64,000 nucleotides of DNA, taken from assembly GCA_965656185.1 (NCBI GenBank), contig CBFHJH010000010.1:40168-104167 (forward strand), given 5' to 3'. Source of the DNA: Croceimicrobium sp965656185 (GTDB lineage Bacteria > Bacteroidota > Bacteroidia > Flavobacteriales > Schleiferiaceae). Below are positions 1 through 8,593 of this stretch, in pieces; position 1 is the first letter of the stretch, and every line of letters starts with the position of its first letter. The position numbers and the translations under genes were made by a program. Under the pieces are notes generated by a model. It saw nothing but the letters and a program-made list of their open reading frames with translations, did no database searches and was not told the DNA's origin.

Positions 1-669
1 GGCATTGTGCCGGATGAGAACCTAATCGTCGGGGAGTTCTTTCATCAGTATTATCAAGTTCCATTGGAGCAGATCGGAGTTATAACCGGACCTTGTCACG
101 CGGAGGAAGTTGCTCTAGAACGGCTTAGTTACCTTACGGTGGCCTCCTTAGACGAAGAAAGAGCCAAAGCGGTGGCCGATCGGATCAATGGTGATTATAT
201 CAAAACCACTACTTCAGACGATATTTACGGGACCGAATATGCTGCGGTGTTAAAGAATATTTACGCCCTCGCCGCCGGAATTTGCCATGGTTTGGGCTAT
301 GGCGATAATTTTCAGGCCGTTTTGGTAAGTAATGCCATTCGTGAAATGAAGCGTTTTATCAAGCAAGTTCACCCTATTAAACGCGACATTAATGATTCGG
401 CCTATTTAGGAGACCTTTTGGTGACGGCCTATTCACAGTTTTCACGCAACCGTACCTTCGGCAACATGATCGGCAAAGGATACACAATACGCAGTGCCAT
501 GTTGGAAATGAATATGGTGGCCGAAGGGTATTATGCTGCGAGCTTAATTAGAGAAGTGCGCAAGGAAAAAGATATTAAGATGCCCATCGCAGACGCTGTT
601 TACAAGATCCTGTACAAGGATAAAAATCCGCGCAAGGTGATGCAAAAACTTAGTGGCAAATTGAGCTAA
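1..669 (+). CDS. gpsA: Glycerol-3-phosphate dehydrogenase [NAD(P)+], 5'-truncated by window edge
   Basis: Reduces dihydroxyacetone phosphate to sn-glycerol 3-phosphate, the backbone precursor of phospholipids, in the cytoplasm. The frame is open from base 1, so the start and the N-terminal Rossmann nucleotide-binding half lie outside the window; 222 residues are visible. Seen directly: GPCHAEEVA near visible residue 30, the catalytic-lysine region AAVLKNIYALAAG near 80, GLGYGDN, and SRNRTFGNMIGKG near 150, all in the order expected for the all-helical C-terminal domain of GpsA. The end, near residue 220, is at the usual place for the family. It is followed by a perfect hairpin (675-700). Identification is firm; only the N-terminus is missing. 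Confidence 0.95.
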   Translation, partial: GIVPDENLIVGEFFHQYYQVPLEQIGVITGPCHAEEVALERLSYLTVASLDEERAKAVADRINGDYIKTTTSDDIYGTEYAAVLKNIYALAAGICHGLGYGDNFQAVLVSNAIREMKRFIKQVHPIKRDINDSAYLGDLLVTAYSQFSRNRTFGNMIGKGYTIRSAMLEMNMVAEGYYAASLIREVRKEKDIKMPIADAVYKILYKDKNPRKVMQKLSGKLS

Positions 670-674
670 AAATA

Positions 675-700
675 AGACCTGTCCGGGGAGGGACAGGTCT
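675..700 (+). terminator. Perfect 10-bp hairpin after gpsA, probable terminator or 3' stabiliser
   Basis: AGACCTGTCC (675-684), a six-base loop, then GGACAGGTCT (691-700), six bases after the gpsA stop. The stem is perfect. On the + strand there is no T tract straight after it (AGGGGGAGAG follows); a run of T appears only about 25 bases later. On the minus strand a T-rich stretch does follow, but no minus-strand gene reads into it. It could end gpsA transcription with help from another factor, or protect the 3' end. Confidence 0.55.
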
Positions 701-835
701 AGGGGGAGAGAATAAAAAACTATTGTTTTTTCGAACAACACTCTAAACTAAGAATATTTGGGAAGAAAAGCAAGTTAAAGTGCTATCTGCAAGATACTTG
801 TAGTTGCCGGATCCCCAGCCTAATGTGCCTTACCG

Positions 836-1504
836 ATGAATTCCTTTATCCCATTAAAAATTTCTAAATCAAGTTCTCCAGAAGAGCTAAAACAAGAGTC
901 GAAGCACTTACTGGAGAATTACCGTGAGCGTCGTAGCTGCCGTCACTTTTCCGATCGAGAAGTACCGCGAGAAGTGATCGAGAACCTCTTAGGTATTGCA
1001 GGCTCTGCTCCGAGTGGTGCTAATAAGCAACCTTGGCATTTCGTGGCTGTACAAAGCAGCGAATTAAAGACCAAGATTAGAGCAGCGGCCGAGGCCGAAG
1101 AGAAGTTGTTTTATTCTGAGCGAGCACCACAAGAGTGGCTCGAAGACTTGGCGCCGCTGGGCACCGATTGGGAAAAGGAGTTTCTAAGCACTGCTCCTTG
1201 GCTCATTATTGCCTTTAAAGAAATATATGGCACCGACGATAAGGGCGAGAGGAATAAGCATTACTACGTTAACGAGTCGGTGGGTATCGCGGCAGGCTTT
1301 CTCATTTCTGCCATTCACCAATTAGGTTTGGTTACCCTAACCCATACGCCCAGTCCCATGAACTTTTTGGCGGATATCCTCGAACGGCCAAGTTATCAGA
1401 AGCCTTTTTTGCTTTTACCGGTGGGTTATCCCGCGCCTGAGGCCGTGGTCCCTAATATCAGCAAGAAAAGCTTGTCAGAATATTGTACTTTCAAAACGGA
1501 TTAG
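836..1504 (+). CDS. Nitroreductase-family flavoprotein, IYD/BluB-like
   Basis: FMN-dependent oxidoreductase of the nitroreductase superfamily, 222 aa, cytoplasmic. Residues 30-60 hold RERRSCRHFSDREVP followed by APSGANKQPWHF, the FMN-phosphate-binding region. The APSGAxxxPW pattern resembles iodotyrosine-deiodinase-like members more than classical NfsB. The central segment (about 120-145) with NKHYYVNESVGIAAGF and the C-terminal LPVGYPAPEAVVP are typical of the fold. The substrate cannot be read from sequence; haloaromatic, nitroaromatic or flavin-related reactions are possible. The ATG start fits the family length. It stands 16 bases before the next + gene and may be co-transcribed with it. 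Confidence 0.8.
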   Translation: MNSFIPLKISKSSSPEELKQESKHLLENYRERRSCRHFSDREVPREVIENLLGIAGSAPSGANKQPWHFVAVQSSELKTKIRAAAEAEEKLFYSERAPQEWLEDLAPLGTDWEKEFLSTAPWLIIAFKEIYGTDDKGERNKHYYVNESVGIAAGFLISAIHQLGLVTLTHTPSPMNFLADILERPSYQKPFLLLPVGYPAPEAVVPNISKKSLSEYCTFKTD

Positions 1505-1519
1505 CCAAACACCAAAGCC

Positions 1520-3136
1520 TTGAAGGATCATCCCTACCTCGATTACCTCGTACTATTGGCCATTGCGCTGGCTTCGCTCGTTGGTATAAATCAGTACCAT
1601 TATGGAATGTGGAATCAATTTGTTTCCATACCCTGGTTGCTCGACCTAATGGATCCTGGCCTCTACCCACACGATCAGCTGGTAGAGCAACGTAATGCTT
1701 CTCCCAGCTTCTTTCTTTCTGGGATAAAGCTCTTTAAAGTATTCACCGGGCTCGGCATGGCTTGGGCTCACTTCATTCTGTATTGCTTCGTTCTGATTTC
1801 AAGCATTTTCAGCTTTTACCAATTAGGCAGGTCATTTTATAGCGATCGAAGAGCGGGCATACTTACTGCGGTCTTACTTGCCTTTGCCTTTCCGGTTATA
1901 GGCGACGTTCAAACTTGGGACAGCCTACTGATGGAGCGCACCATGGCTTTACCCTTGCTTGTTTTCAGCCTAAGCCAGCTAATTAGAGGTAAATATCTGG
2001 GCGCGATTCTATTACAAGGCTTGGCCTTTAACATTCACCCACTGTCTGCCTTGTTTTTAATTTTCCCTTCGGCCTTCGCCTTATTTTTTTCCGAAGGCTT
2101 TCGCCTGAAACATTTAGCGTACGCAACCTTTTTACTGTTCTTACTAAGCCCTATTCTTTATCTGCGGTCCACCCATCCCGGAAGCGAATCGATGGTTTCT
2201 TTTTCGGAGCAATGGATGGCGGTCATGCAAATTCGAAACGCCCACCACGCCTTACCTTCGGCCTACCCCTTTCTAATTTGGCTTAAGAGCTCTATGCTCA
2301 TACTATTCTTCTGCTTAATTCTTTTTAAGGCTTCATGGCCTGAAGGAATTCCAGCAAAACTCAAAGGCTTGGCCCTTGGCTTTCTTCTCATGCTTATTAC
2401 GGGTTGGATTTTTACCGATCTTTTCCCGATCAAGATCATCATCCAATTGCAATTCTTCCGCTCCTTTTTGTTTTTGATCTTGCTTAGCATCGCCATGTGG
2501 GCCGCTCAGTTGTTTCATAAGCCACGCCCTTTTTACTACTTGCTCTTTTTGCTCTTGGTCTTTCAATTTGTTCAGGTCGATTTTGCTAAAACGGTAGGCT
2601 TTATAGGATTAAGCTTATTTGCTTGGTTCTTATATCGCTTTTTTGAAAAGTATTGGTGGAAATCGATTTTGCTTTCCGCGGCCTTTCTGCTATTGGGTGG
2701 AGCCGCTTGGTATTTACGTGGTGGCCTTGATATCGAGCGTGGAATTCAATCGGCGGAATGGTACGAAACCCAAGAATGGTTCGCCCAAGAAACAGCCAAG
2801 GACGCTTTGGCCATAGTACCTCCTTCCGAACTCGGTTTCCGGGTCTTTTCGCAACGAAGCTCCTACGGCGATTGGTTCGATGGAACCAAGGCCTTCTTTA
2901 GTGAAGCCTATGCCCGGCATTGGTGGGAACACATGCAGAAGCTTGGTGCCCATAACCCTGATAGTCTAGAGTTGGCTTTTCGCAGCTTGCCACTTAGCCA
3001 ATTTAGGGCAATTGCCGCAGAGGAAGAACAGCATCATTCGGAAATATATCTGGTGGCATTTGCCGATCAAAAGCTAAAGGGACAAGCCGTGTACAGCAAT
3101 AGAAAGTACCAGGTTTACCGCCTTGACCCTTTTTAG
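1520..3136 (+). CDS. Polytopic membrane protein with C-terminal soluble domain, function unknown
   Basis: 538 aa. About the first 410 residues are a series of ten or more hydrophobic helices rich in Phe and Leu; the last 130 residues (after LRGGLDIERG) are soluble and contain AIVPPSELGFRVFSQRSSYGDW and RHWWEHMQKLG. The layout (N-terminal helices, early acidic loop, soluble tail carrying a Pro-Pro and FR..S.R pattern) resembles lipid-linked-sugar glycosyltransferases of the GT-C type and uncharacterised Bacteroidota membrane proteins; I cannot assign a family. The start is TTG: no ATG lies between the previous stop and this codon in frame. The stop overlaps the convergent gene by four bases (TTAG). 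Confidence 0.6.
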   Translation: MKDHPYLDYLVLLAIALASLVGINQYHYGMWNQFVSIPWLLDLMDPGLYPHDQLVEQRNASPSFFLSGIKLFKVFTGLGMAWAHFILYCFVLISSIFSFYQLGRSFYSDRRAGILTAVLLAFAFPVIGDVQTWDSLLMERTMALPLLVFSLSQLIRGKYLGAILLQGLAFNIHPLSALFLIFPSAFALFFSEGFRLKHLAYATFLLFLLSPILYLRSTHPGSESMVSFSEQWMAVMQIRNAHHALPSAYPFLIWLKSSMLILFFCLILFKASWPEGIPAKLKGLALGFLLMLITGWIFTDLFPIKIIIQLQFFRSFLFLILLSIAMWAAQLFHKPRPFYYLLFLLLVFQFVQVDFAKTVGFIGLSLFAWFLYRFFEKYWWKSILLSAAFLLLGGAAWYLRGGLDIERGIQSAEWYETQEWFAQETAKDALAIVPPSELGFRVFSQRSSYGDWFDGTKAFFSEAYARHWWEHMQKLGAHNPDSLELAFRSLPLSQFRAIAAEEEQHHSEIYLVAFADQKLKGQAVYSNRKYQVYRLDPF

Positions 3137-3585
3137 TAGACTGCTTTCATGCGAGGCGCGGGTACCGCCAAGGTGTAAGATCGTCCATAAATAGACCTAA
3201 AGCGCACCACTGCTTTATCGCAATGAGAATGGCTCTCCTTTCCTAATTTTCGGCAATAGTAATTTAAGCGATTGGCATTGGCGTTTAGCCAGTTTTTATC
3301 GAAATCATCCCAAGTGCTGATCAAGCTATCTTTTTGATAAAACCAGACCTTATCAATTCGTAAGGGACTAAGCACTGGCCTCTTATCGCGACTGTAAAGA
3401 CTTACAATGCCATAAGAAGATCCGCTACCGCCGGGCATTTTGCTTTCAAGCATCGAGCAGCATATCTCCCAATTTTTGCCAAGAATGCGGTGGCTTTCTT
3501 GCAATTCCAGTTTTTCGGGACGAGGCTTGAGTATTGCGCAGGAACTTAATACCATGAGCGATATAATGCCTATTATCTTCTTCAT
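3133..3585 (-). CDS. Small lipoprotein, function unknown
   Basis: 150 aa with a clear lipoprotein signal peptide: MKK, a hydrophobic core, and lipobox LSSC with the modified Cys near residue 16. No Asp follows the Cys, so in this phylum it may reach the outer membrane. The mature part contains paired-strand-like segments and six or so further cysteines (ICCSM, YYCRKLG, SHCDKAV), which could form disulfides. I recognise no domain. It is the last gene of the tetR-led unit and overlaps the gene before it by four bases (ATGA), so it is almost certainly translated with it. Confidence 0.6.
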   Translation of the reverse strand: MKKIIGIISLMVLSSCAILKPRPEKLELQESHRILGKNWEICCSMLESKMPGGSGSSYGIVSLYSRDKRPVLSPLRIDKVWFYQKDSLISTWDDFDKNWLNANANRLNYYCRKLGKESHSHCDKAVVRFRSIYGRSYTLAVPAPRMKAVY

Positions 3586-4211
3586 TTTAAACGGGACTTG
3601 GCAATACTAAGGCGTTGGTAAGACTGGCCTTCACCTTCGCCACCGGGAAAAAGGATTAGGCTATCTTTCGAAAGACAGAAGGGAATAAGGTCACTGTCGC
3701 CCCAAATATAGGAATGCTCGTTGTAGCGCCTTTGCTGCGGTTTTTCCTCTTGCCACTGCCGTAAAGCCTCTTGCATAGTGTTCCACTGGCTTTGGCTTAG
3801 ACTAAATTGCAAAGGCTGGAAGTAGCCTTCAGGAAGCTTTATGCTAAGCGGGAAATAAACAGTTTGGCTCTGGCCGGTTTGGCGGTTTTTTCTCAAGGTA
3901 TATATTTCTAGGCTCAACAGAGTATCATTCATGAGGTGCAGCTTATAATCGCTCTGTAAAGCAATGCTGCTGCTATCTTCAAGGCATTCGGCACCGGCTT
4001 TAAAAAGTCCACTAAGCTCGCGTAAATGACGGTTTAAGCCAGCTTGCATCAAACTATCTGGCAGTCCCTGAATCTCAGGGTAGCGATGCTTGATCTGGCA
4101 GGTCTCATCGTCCATGATGAGAATCTCACGTTCCACTACTTGATAGCTAGCTTGGTGCTCGCAAGCTGCGAATAGGAGCAATAGGCTAAAAAGAAAAAGA
4201 GGTCTAGTCAT
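3582..4211 (-). CDS. Lipoprotein, function unknown (DUF3298/RsiV-like feel)
   Basis: 209 aa. Signal peptide MTRPLFLFSLLLLFAAC with lipobox FAAC, Cys at about residue 17. The mature region carries a pattern of charged strands (EILIMDDETCQIKHRYPEI, LLSLEIYTLRKNRQTGQSQTVYFPLSIKLPEG) that resembles the DUF3298/PdaC-type periplasmic fold, where a conserved stretch says the molecule's input is compared with a sum over strands; this is an impression, not an assignment. It lies 12 bases after the outer-membrane barrel gene and overlaps the next lipoprotein by four bases. Its position suggests an accessory envelope role for the transporter encoded upstream. Confidence 0.55.
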   Translation of the reverse strand: MTRPLFLFSLLLLFAACEHQASYQVVEREILIMDDETCQIKHRYPEIQGLPDSLMQAGLNRHLRELSGLFKAGAECLEDSSSIALQSDYKLHLMNDTLLSLEIYTLRKNRQTGQSQTVYFPLSIKLPEGYFQPLQFSLSQSQWNTMQEALRQWQEEKPQQRRYNEHSYIWGDSDLIPFCLSKDSLILFPGGEGEGQSYQRLSIAKSRLK

Positions 4212-4223
4212 AGATCAAATTTA

Positions 4224-5462
4224 CTAAAAGGACCACTTCAACCTGAGGAAAAGATTATAGCTAAGCCATTGAAAATCATTGTTTGCTAAACGGTTCTCGG
4301 TAAGGAAGAATTGGGCTGCAGCAAGCAAATCTAAATTCGTAGAAAGACTGTAAGTGTAACTAGGGAAAAAGATCAGGTTTTGCCCCTGCGGATCGTACAT
4401 GATGGTAAAAGAACCATTGTTGATCGGATTAAAGGCATAGTTACTATTTAAGGCAATAGTGTGCCCAAAAGGGAAGGGATTTTTCGGGCTTAAGACAACC
4501 CCCGGACTAAAACTATTAAAGCTATTGGTGGATGCCGTGGGCCCAGGTTCTTGATTGTAAAGATAGGAAGCAGATAGGTAAAGGCCATTGGAAAAAACAT
4601 AATCGATACTGCTGCTAAAAACGAGGCTATTGTAACTGTCAATTTCACGGGGAGCAATGGTACTCGAGGGGTTTAAAGAGTCGGGGCCCAGTCCCCAATA
4701 ATAATTGGCTTCACCTTTAAAACCGAAGTTCCAAATGTTTCCTGCCCAGCCACCCCCAAGGCTTAGATTATTGCGGTAAAAGGCACCAATTAGTTGAAAA
4801 TCGTAGCGGTAGTAGTTGTTCTTGTATAAAAGGGCCGCCGTGCTTTCTAAAAGCTTTTCGGCTGGCGCCAGCGCTAATTCCCATGAACTGGTAAAGCTGG
4901 AGAAATACTGAAGACGCAAGGCATCGTTTCCTGGTCTTTCCTCATAATCAAAATCGAAGAAGTTGTACTGATTTAAAATATCGTTTGGGTTCCAGATTGT
5001 GTTGATGCCCCAATTGATCCTCTGCCGTCCCAGGCGAAGGAGGATCTTATCACTTTCATACTGCAACCAAAGCCGGTCAAAAATGGTATGTAAAACCGCA
5101 GTTTCATCACGCCAGTACAATAAGCTAAGGTCCACTAGACCCGGATCGTTATCCAACTGATCGAAGAAAAAAGCTCCATTTTCCAGCTGACTTCCGTTAA
5201 AAAGACGGTTCCGCATGCTTAGGCCAGCCGACCAAGCCCCGCGATAGACCCGGAGGTCGAATCGATTATGTAATTGTTGATCAAAGCTGTTGAGGGATAA
5301 GATTGGCCTGACCTGAGGGCTAAAAAAGCGTTCATTTACTTGCCCGTAAGAGGAGAAGTATTTCAGGTAACCACGCAGTTCATAATCCCAGTTGTTGCTC
5401 TCTTGCCCTAAACTGAGTAAGCTGAAGCTTAAAAGGCTAAAGACCAGTATTAGCTTTTTCAT
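4224..5462 (-). CDS. Outer-membrane beta-barrel protein of the TetR-ABC unit
   Basis: 412 aa with a signal peptide (MKKLILVFSLLSFSLLSLGQ, cleavage after Ala/Gly-Gln). The remainder alternates aromatic and polar residues in amphipathic strands and ends in LFLRLKWSF, a terminal Phe as expected for a BAM-inserted barrel. The segment ILLRLGRQRINWGINTIWNPND near residue 140-165 recurs in DUF1302-like barrels found beside lipid exporters (LRxGRQxxxWG pattern). Its start overlaps the ATPase stop by four bases, so it is part of the same transcript. I infer that it is the outer-membrane station for whatever the ABC transporter and LolA-like carrier handle; no substrate can be read. Confidence 0.75.
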   Translation of the reverse strand: MKKLILVFSLLSFSLLSLGQESNNWDYELRGYLKYFSSYGQVNERFFSPQVRPILSLNSFDQQLHNRFDLRVYRGAWSAGLSMRNRLFNGSQLENGAFFFDQLDNDPGLVDLSLLYWRDETAVLHTIFDRLWLQYESDKILLRLGRQRINWGINTIWNPNDILNQYNFFDFDYEERPGNDALRLQYFSSFTSSWELALAPAEKLLESTAALLYKNNYYRYDFQLIGAFYRNNLSLGGGWAGNIWNFGFKGEANYYWGLGPDSLNPSSTIAPREIDSYNSLVFSSSIDYVFSNGLYLSASYLYNQEPGPTASTNSFNSFSPGVVLSPKNPFPFGHTIALNSNYAFNPINNGSFTIMYDPQGQNLIFFPSYTYSLSTNLDLLAAAQFFLTENRLANNDFQWLSYNLFLRLKWSF

Positions 5463-6145
5463 CGAGAGCTATTATCATTCTTGATCTTTCCGTCTTCTAC
5501 ATAGATCAGTCTCTGGGCTCGATCTATCACTCTTTGGTCATGGGTGGAGAAAAGAAAGGTTATGCCTTCCTCTTTATTGAGACGATGCATGATATCTAAA
5601 AGGTCTTCTGTGCTTTTGGAGTCAAGGTTTGCGGTGGGCTCGTCGGCCAGCACGAAGCTAGGTTTAGACGCAAGGGCTCTGGCAACGGCAACCCTTTGCT
5701 GTTGGCCACCACTTAACTCTGAGGGTCTTTTATGACTTTGTTGTTCCAGTCCAACCGCCTTTAATAATTCAGTCGCACGTTGCTTACGCTCCGATGCGGT
5801 TTTACCTTGGAGGAGCATTATGAATTCGACATTTTCCTGCGCGGTGAGCACCGGAATGAGGTTATAGGCCTGAAAGACAAAGCCAATATGGGCTAGTCTA
5901 AAATTGATAAGCTCATTATCCGATAAAGAGTGGATCGCTTTACCGTCTACCGTTACTTCGCCTTGGCTTGGGCTGTCTAGTCCACCGATCAGGTTTAAAA
6001 GAGTAGTTTTCCCCGAGCCCGATGGACCAATTATGGCGGTAAACTCGCCTGCTTCGACCGAAAGGTCGATTCCATCTGCGGCGTGGATGATACTATCGCC
6101 GTCTTGATAGTCTCTACGTAGGTTTTTAGTTTCTATAATAGGCAT
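5459..6145 (-). CDS. ABC transporter ATPase, LolD/MacB type
   Basis: 228 aa, the usual length for a stand-alone LolD/MacB-class nucleotide-binding subunit. Walker A GPSGSGKTT near 40, Q-loop region FVFQAYNLIPVLTAQENV, signature LSGGQQQRVAVARAL near 144, Walker B FVLADEPTANLDS and an H-loop in FLFSTHDQRV. The FQ..NL.P.lTa.eNV stretch is characteristic of the class that works with FtsX-like mechanotransmission permeases instead of true translocating ones. It sits ten bases after the second permease and overlaps the barrel gene by four. Binds the cytoplasmic face of the two permeases encoded upstream. Confidence 0.93.
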   Translation of the reverse strand: MPIIETKNLRRDYQDGDSIIHAADGIDLSVEAGEFTAIIGPSGSGKTTLLNLIGGLDSPSQGEVTVDGKAIHSLSDNELINFRLAHIGFVFQAYNLIPVLTAQENVEFIMLLQGKTASERKQRATELLKAVGLEQQSHKRPSELSGGQQQRVAVARALASKPSFVLADEPTANLDSKSTEDLLDIMHRLNKEEGITFLFSTHDQRVIDRAQRLIYVEDGKIKNDNSSR

Positions 6146-6155
6146 GGTTAATAGT

Positions 6156-7379
6156 TTAGATGGTTCTGATCGCTTCGATCGGATTTAGTTTCAGGGCGTG
6201 TCTGGCCGGGTAAAGAGCGGCCAGGAGGGTCATGACAAATACGATGGCGGCAGTGCCCCAGTAGAAAGACGAGGGTAGCACCGGATAAATGGTAGTTCCA
6301 ATTCCATAGGTGGATAGACCTTCACTAAAGACTTCAAGCGATAGCCCTTCTTTTGCGCCTTGTTGTACGCTGAGGTAACCTAGAATTACACCAATAGGGC
6401 CACCCAATAGGGCTAAGTAGAAGGTTTCGATCATGATCATGCTGAAAATCCTGCTTTTAGCCATGCCAACACTCATAAGCACTCCTATTTCCTTCCGGCG
6501 CTCGAGTACTGCCATAAGCATGGTGTTTATAATGCCAAATGAAAGAGCAAGCATGATTATACCGATGATGATGTAAAGCATTTGCTCCATTAGGGAGTCG
6601 CTGTAGGCTAATTCGGGGGCAAGGTCTTTCCAGCTTTCAACGTAAACCTTAGGAAACAGGGTTTGGTAGTGTGCTTTAAGGCTATCGCTTTGCGATTCAT
6701 CATGGAGGAAAACCGCTATTTCGTGGTAATCATTAGGGCCAAAACCCAATAATTGTTGCAGGTCTTTGGCGCGCACATAGAGTTTCATTTTCTCTATCGT
6801 TGAGGAAACCTCACGGTAGATACCACGCACTTTGAAGGATGCCGAAACGATCTCCTGCTCACTGTTGCTGAAGCTTAGAATTACTTTAGAACCTAGGCGA
6901 ACTTCCAGTCTCTCGGCCAATGCTGCACCAATGAGCAGCGGATTACGTCCTTCATCATTAAAGAAAGTGCCGGTATCGAGTTTAGAAGCAAGGTCGGTCA
7001 AGTCGTTCTCAGCGGAAGCTTCTATACCATAAATTTGAACCCCACCGCTGTAATGGGCCGTTGCCGCCATACCATTTACAATCAGTCTAGGGGCAGCCGC
7101 ACTAACCCTAGGATCATTCTGTAGGCTGCCAAGAATTGCGGCAGGTTCTGGTAAGGTGTAGCTCACCTTTGGCTCTTCTTTCCAACTAGGCTTATGAAAC
7201 TGTAGATGCGAGAACTGGTTGCGCAAAAGGGCCTCTTTGCGTTGATCATTAAGCCCAAAACTAAAGGCGCTTACGAATATGCCAGACCAAATTCCTAGAG
7301 CAATGGAGACCATCACCACTAAGCTTCGCAGTTTGTTACGCCAGATATTGCGCCAGGCGATATTTAGGATAATTTTCAT
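6156..7379 (-). CDS. ABC transporter permease, FtsX/LolC-E/MacB type (second copy)
   Basis: 407 aa with the four-helix FtsX architecture: TM1 near residues 18-40 after the amphipathic start NIAWRNIWRNKLRS, a periplasmic domain of about 230 residues (MacB-PCD-like), then three helices (about 270-300, 315-345, 375-395) and a C-terminal PARHALKLNPIEAIR motif that contacts the ATPase. The cytoplasmic coupling segment ERRKEIGVLMSVGM is conserved. The start overlaps the end of the first permease by four bases (ATGA). The two permeases are clearly paralogous (same IAWRNIWRNK opening), as with LolC and LolE, so they probably form a heterodimer. Confidence 0.9.
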   Translation of the reverse strand: MKIILNIAWRNIWRNKLRSLVVMVSIALGIWSGIFVSAFSFGLNDQRKEALLRNQFSHLQFHKPSWKEEPKVSYTLPEPAAILGSLQNDPRVSAAAPRLIVNGMAATAHYSGGVQIYGIEASAENDLTDLASKLDTGTFFNDEGRNPLLIGAALAERLEVRLGSKVILSFSNSEQEIVSASFKVRGIYREVSSTIEKMKLYVRAKDLQQLLGFGPNDYHEIAVFLHDESQSDSLKAHYQTLFPKVYVESWKDLAPELAYSDSLMEQMLYIIIGIIMLALSFGIINTMLMAVLERRKEIGVLMSVGMAKSRIFSMIMIETFYLALLGGPIGVILGYLSVQQGAKEGLSLEVFSEGLSTYGIGTTIYPVLPSSFYWGTAAIVFVMTLLAALYPARHALKLNPIEAIRTI

Positions 7380-8593
7380 CGTCGCATCGCTTTAACGGGA
7401 GATAATCGGTAAATGCTCAGTATGGCATAGAGACTAAGACTAAGGCTAATGACCAGCACAATTCCGCCATGGGTTAACCAAATACTCGGGTCTACACTAA
7501 AGGGCAGAAGCGGTTCCATCCCATATTCCTCGGTCATCTTTTCCATATTTCCGCTCAATAAGATCGGGTTGAGGTGATAATACCAAGCGATGGGTGAGGA
7601 AATAATACTGCCACTTAATATGCCTAGTAAGGCTAGGAAAGCGGTCTCCATGAAGGTGGTGAGGGCCAGTCGACCGCGACTCATGCCGATAGAGAGCAGA
7701 ATGCCAAACTCAGGTTTTCGTTCTGCCGTGAGCATTAAAATAGTACCAAAAACCCCAAAGCCAATGACCAGGTAAAGGATAAATAACATGGCTAAACCAC
7801 CGGCGCTATCGGCTTCCATGGCTTGGATCAATTCGGGCATCATTTCCCGCCAGCTCAATAATTCGGTCTCCGCAGGCAGTAGCGCTTCAAGTGAGTTTTT
7901 TAGCGCCTCGATCTCTTTGGAGTCTTCGGGGATGATCACCATACCGGTAAGCTGACCATATGCGCCGGTTAAACTTTGCATCTCGTCTAGACCAATAAAC
8001 ACGGTGCTTTTATTAGCCTCGGGATTGGGCAGGTCGGCGATGCCAATTACGGGGTATTTCCCATTTGCACTCATGCCGTGGTATCCCTGGCCGATAATCA
8101 CTAGCGTATCCCCTAAGCTGAGCTGAAGGTTTTCAGCTAAGCCTTCCGCCAAACAAACTCCATATTGACTAGTTTCCGGCATGGCGCCTTCGATTAACTT
8201 ATCACCTAGTTCAAAGTACCTATTTTCCTGTTCGAAGTTGATGCCACGCACCAGTCCCGGTCGTGTTTCGGAGCGGTCGGAAGCCAGGAGGGCAAAACTT
8301 TCTAATCTGGGAACTAAGTCTACTACCACAGAATTAGCCCTCAATTGGCTTTCGGTTTCTTGGTCGGGTGCGAAGGAGTGTTCCAAGCTTTGTTTATCCC
8401 AATAGCCTTTACCTTGCCATTGTAAATAGCCTGTAGTTGCGTTTATGACACTGGAGTAGGCCTGATCGTAGGTGCCCAGCTGCATGCTCCTCATAATGAG
8501 GGCAAAAAAGAGGGCAAAGCTAACCGAGGCCATGGTGATAAGGCTGCGTCGTTTATTGCGCCAGATGTTCCGCCATGCGATCTTGAGTAACAT
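7376..8593 (-). CDS. ABC transporter permease, FtsX/LolC-E/MacB type (first copy)
   Basis: 405 aa, same architecture as its paralogue downstream: opening KIAWRNIWRNKRRS, TM1 at about 18-38, a large periplasmic domain, ERKPEFGILLSIGMSRG coupling segment after TM2, two further helices and a C-terminal RLSPVKAMRR. The start codon shares one base with the stop of the LolA-like gene (TAATG), so translation is likely coupled. I infer a LolCDE-like or MacB-like machine that extracts or pushes a lipidic substrate from the outer leaflet of the inner membrane; which of the two cannot be decided from sequence. Confidence 0.9.
   Translation of the reverse strand: MLLKIAWRNIWRNKRRSLITMASVSFALFFALIMRSMQLGTYDQAYSSVINATTGYLQWQGKGYWDKQSLEHSFAPDQETESQLRANSVVVDLVPRLESFALLASDRSETRPGLVRGINFEQENRYFELGDKLIEGAMPETSQYGVCLAEGLAENLQLSLGDTLVIIGQGYHGMSANGKYPVIGIADLPNPEANKSTVFIGLDEMQSLTGAYGQLTGMVIIPEDSKEIEALKNSLEALLPAETELLSWREMMPELIQAMEADSAGGLAMLFILYLVIGFGVFGTILMLTAERKPEFGILLSIGMSRGRLALTTFMETAFLALLGILSGSIISSPIAWYYHLNPILLSGNMEKMTEEYGMEPLLPFSVDPSIWLTHGGIVLVISLSLSLYAILSIYRLSPVKAMRR

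Noticed and set aside
544..741. Minus-strand frame across the gpsA end
   Set aside because: It spans the conserved C-terminus of gpsA and the hairpin, with no family likeness.
3582..4211. Anti-sigma factor call for the lipoprotein
   Set aside because: No sigma factor gene adjoins it and no zinc-anti-sigma motif is present; the RsiV/DUF3298 likeness is only in strand pattern.
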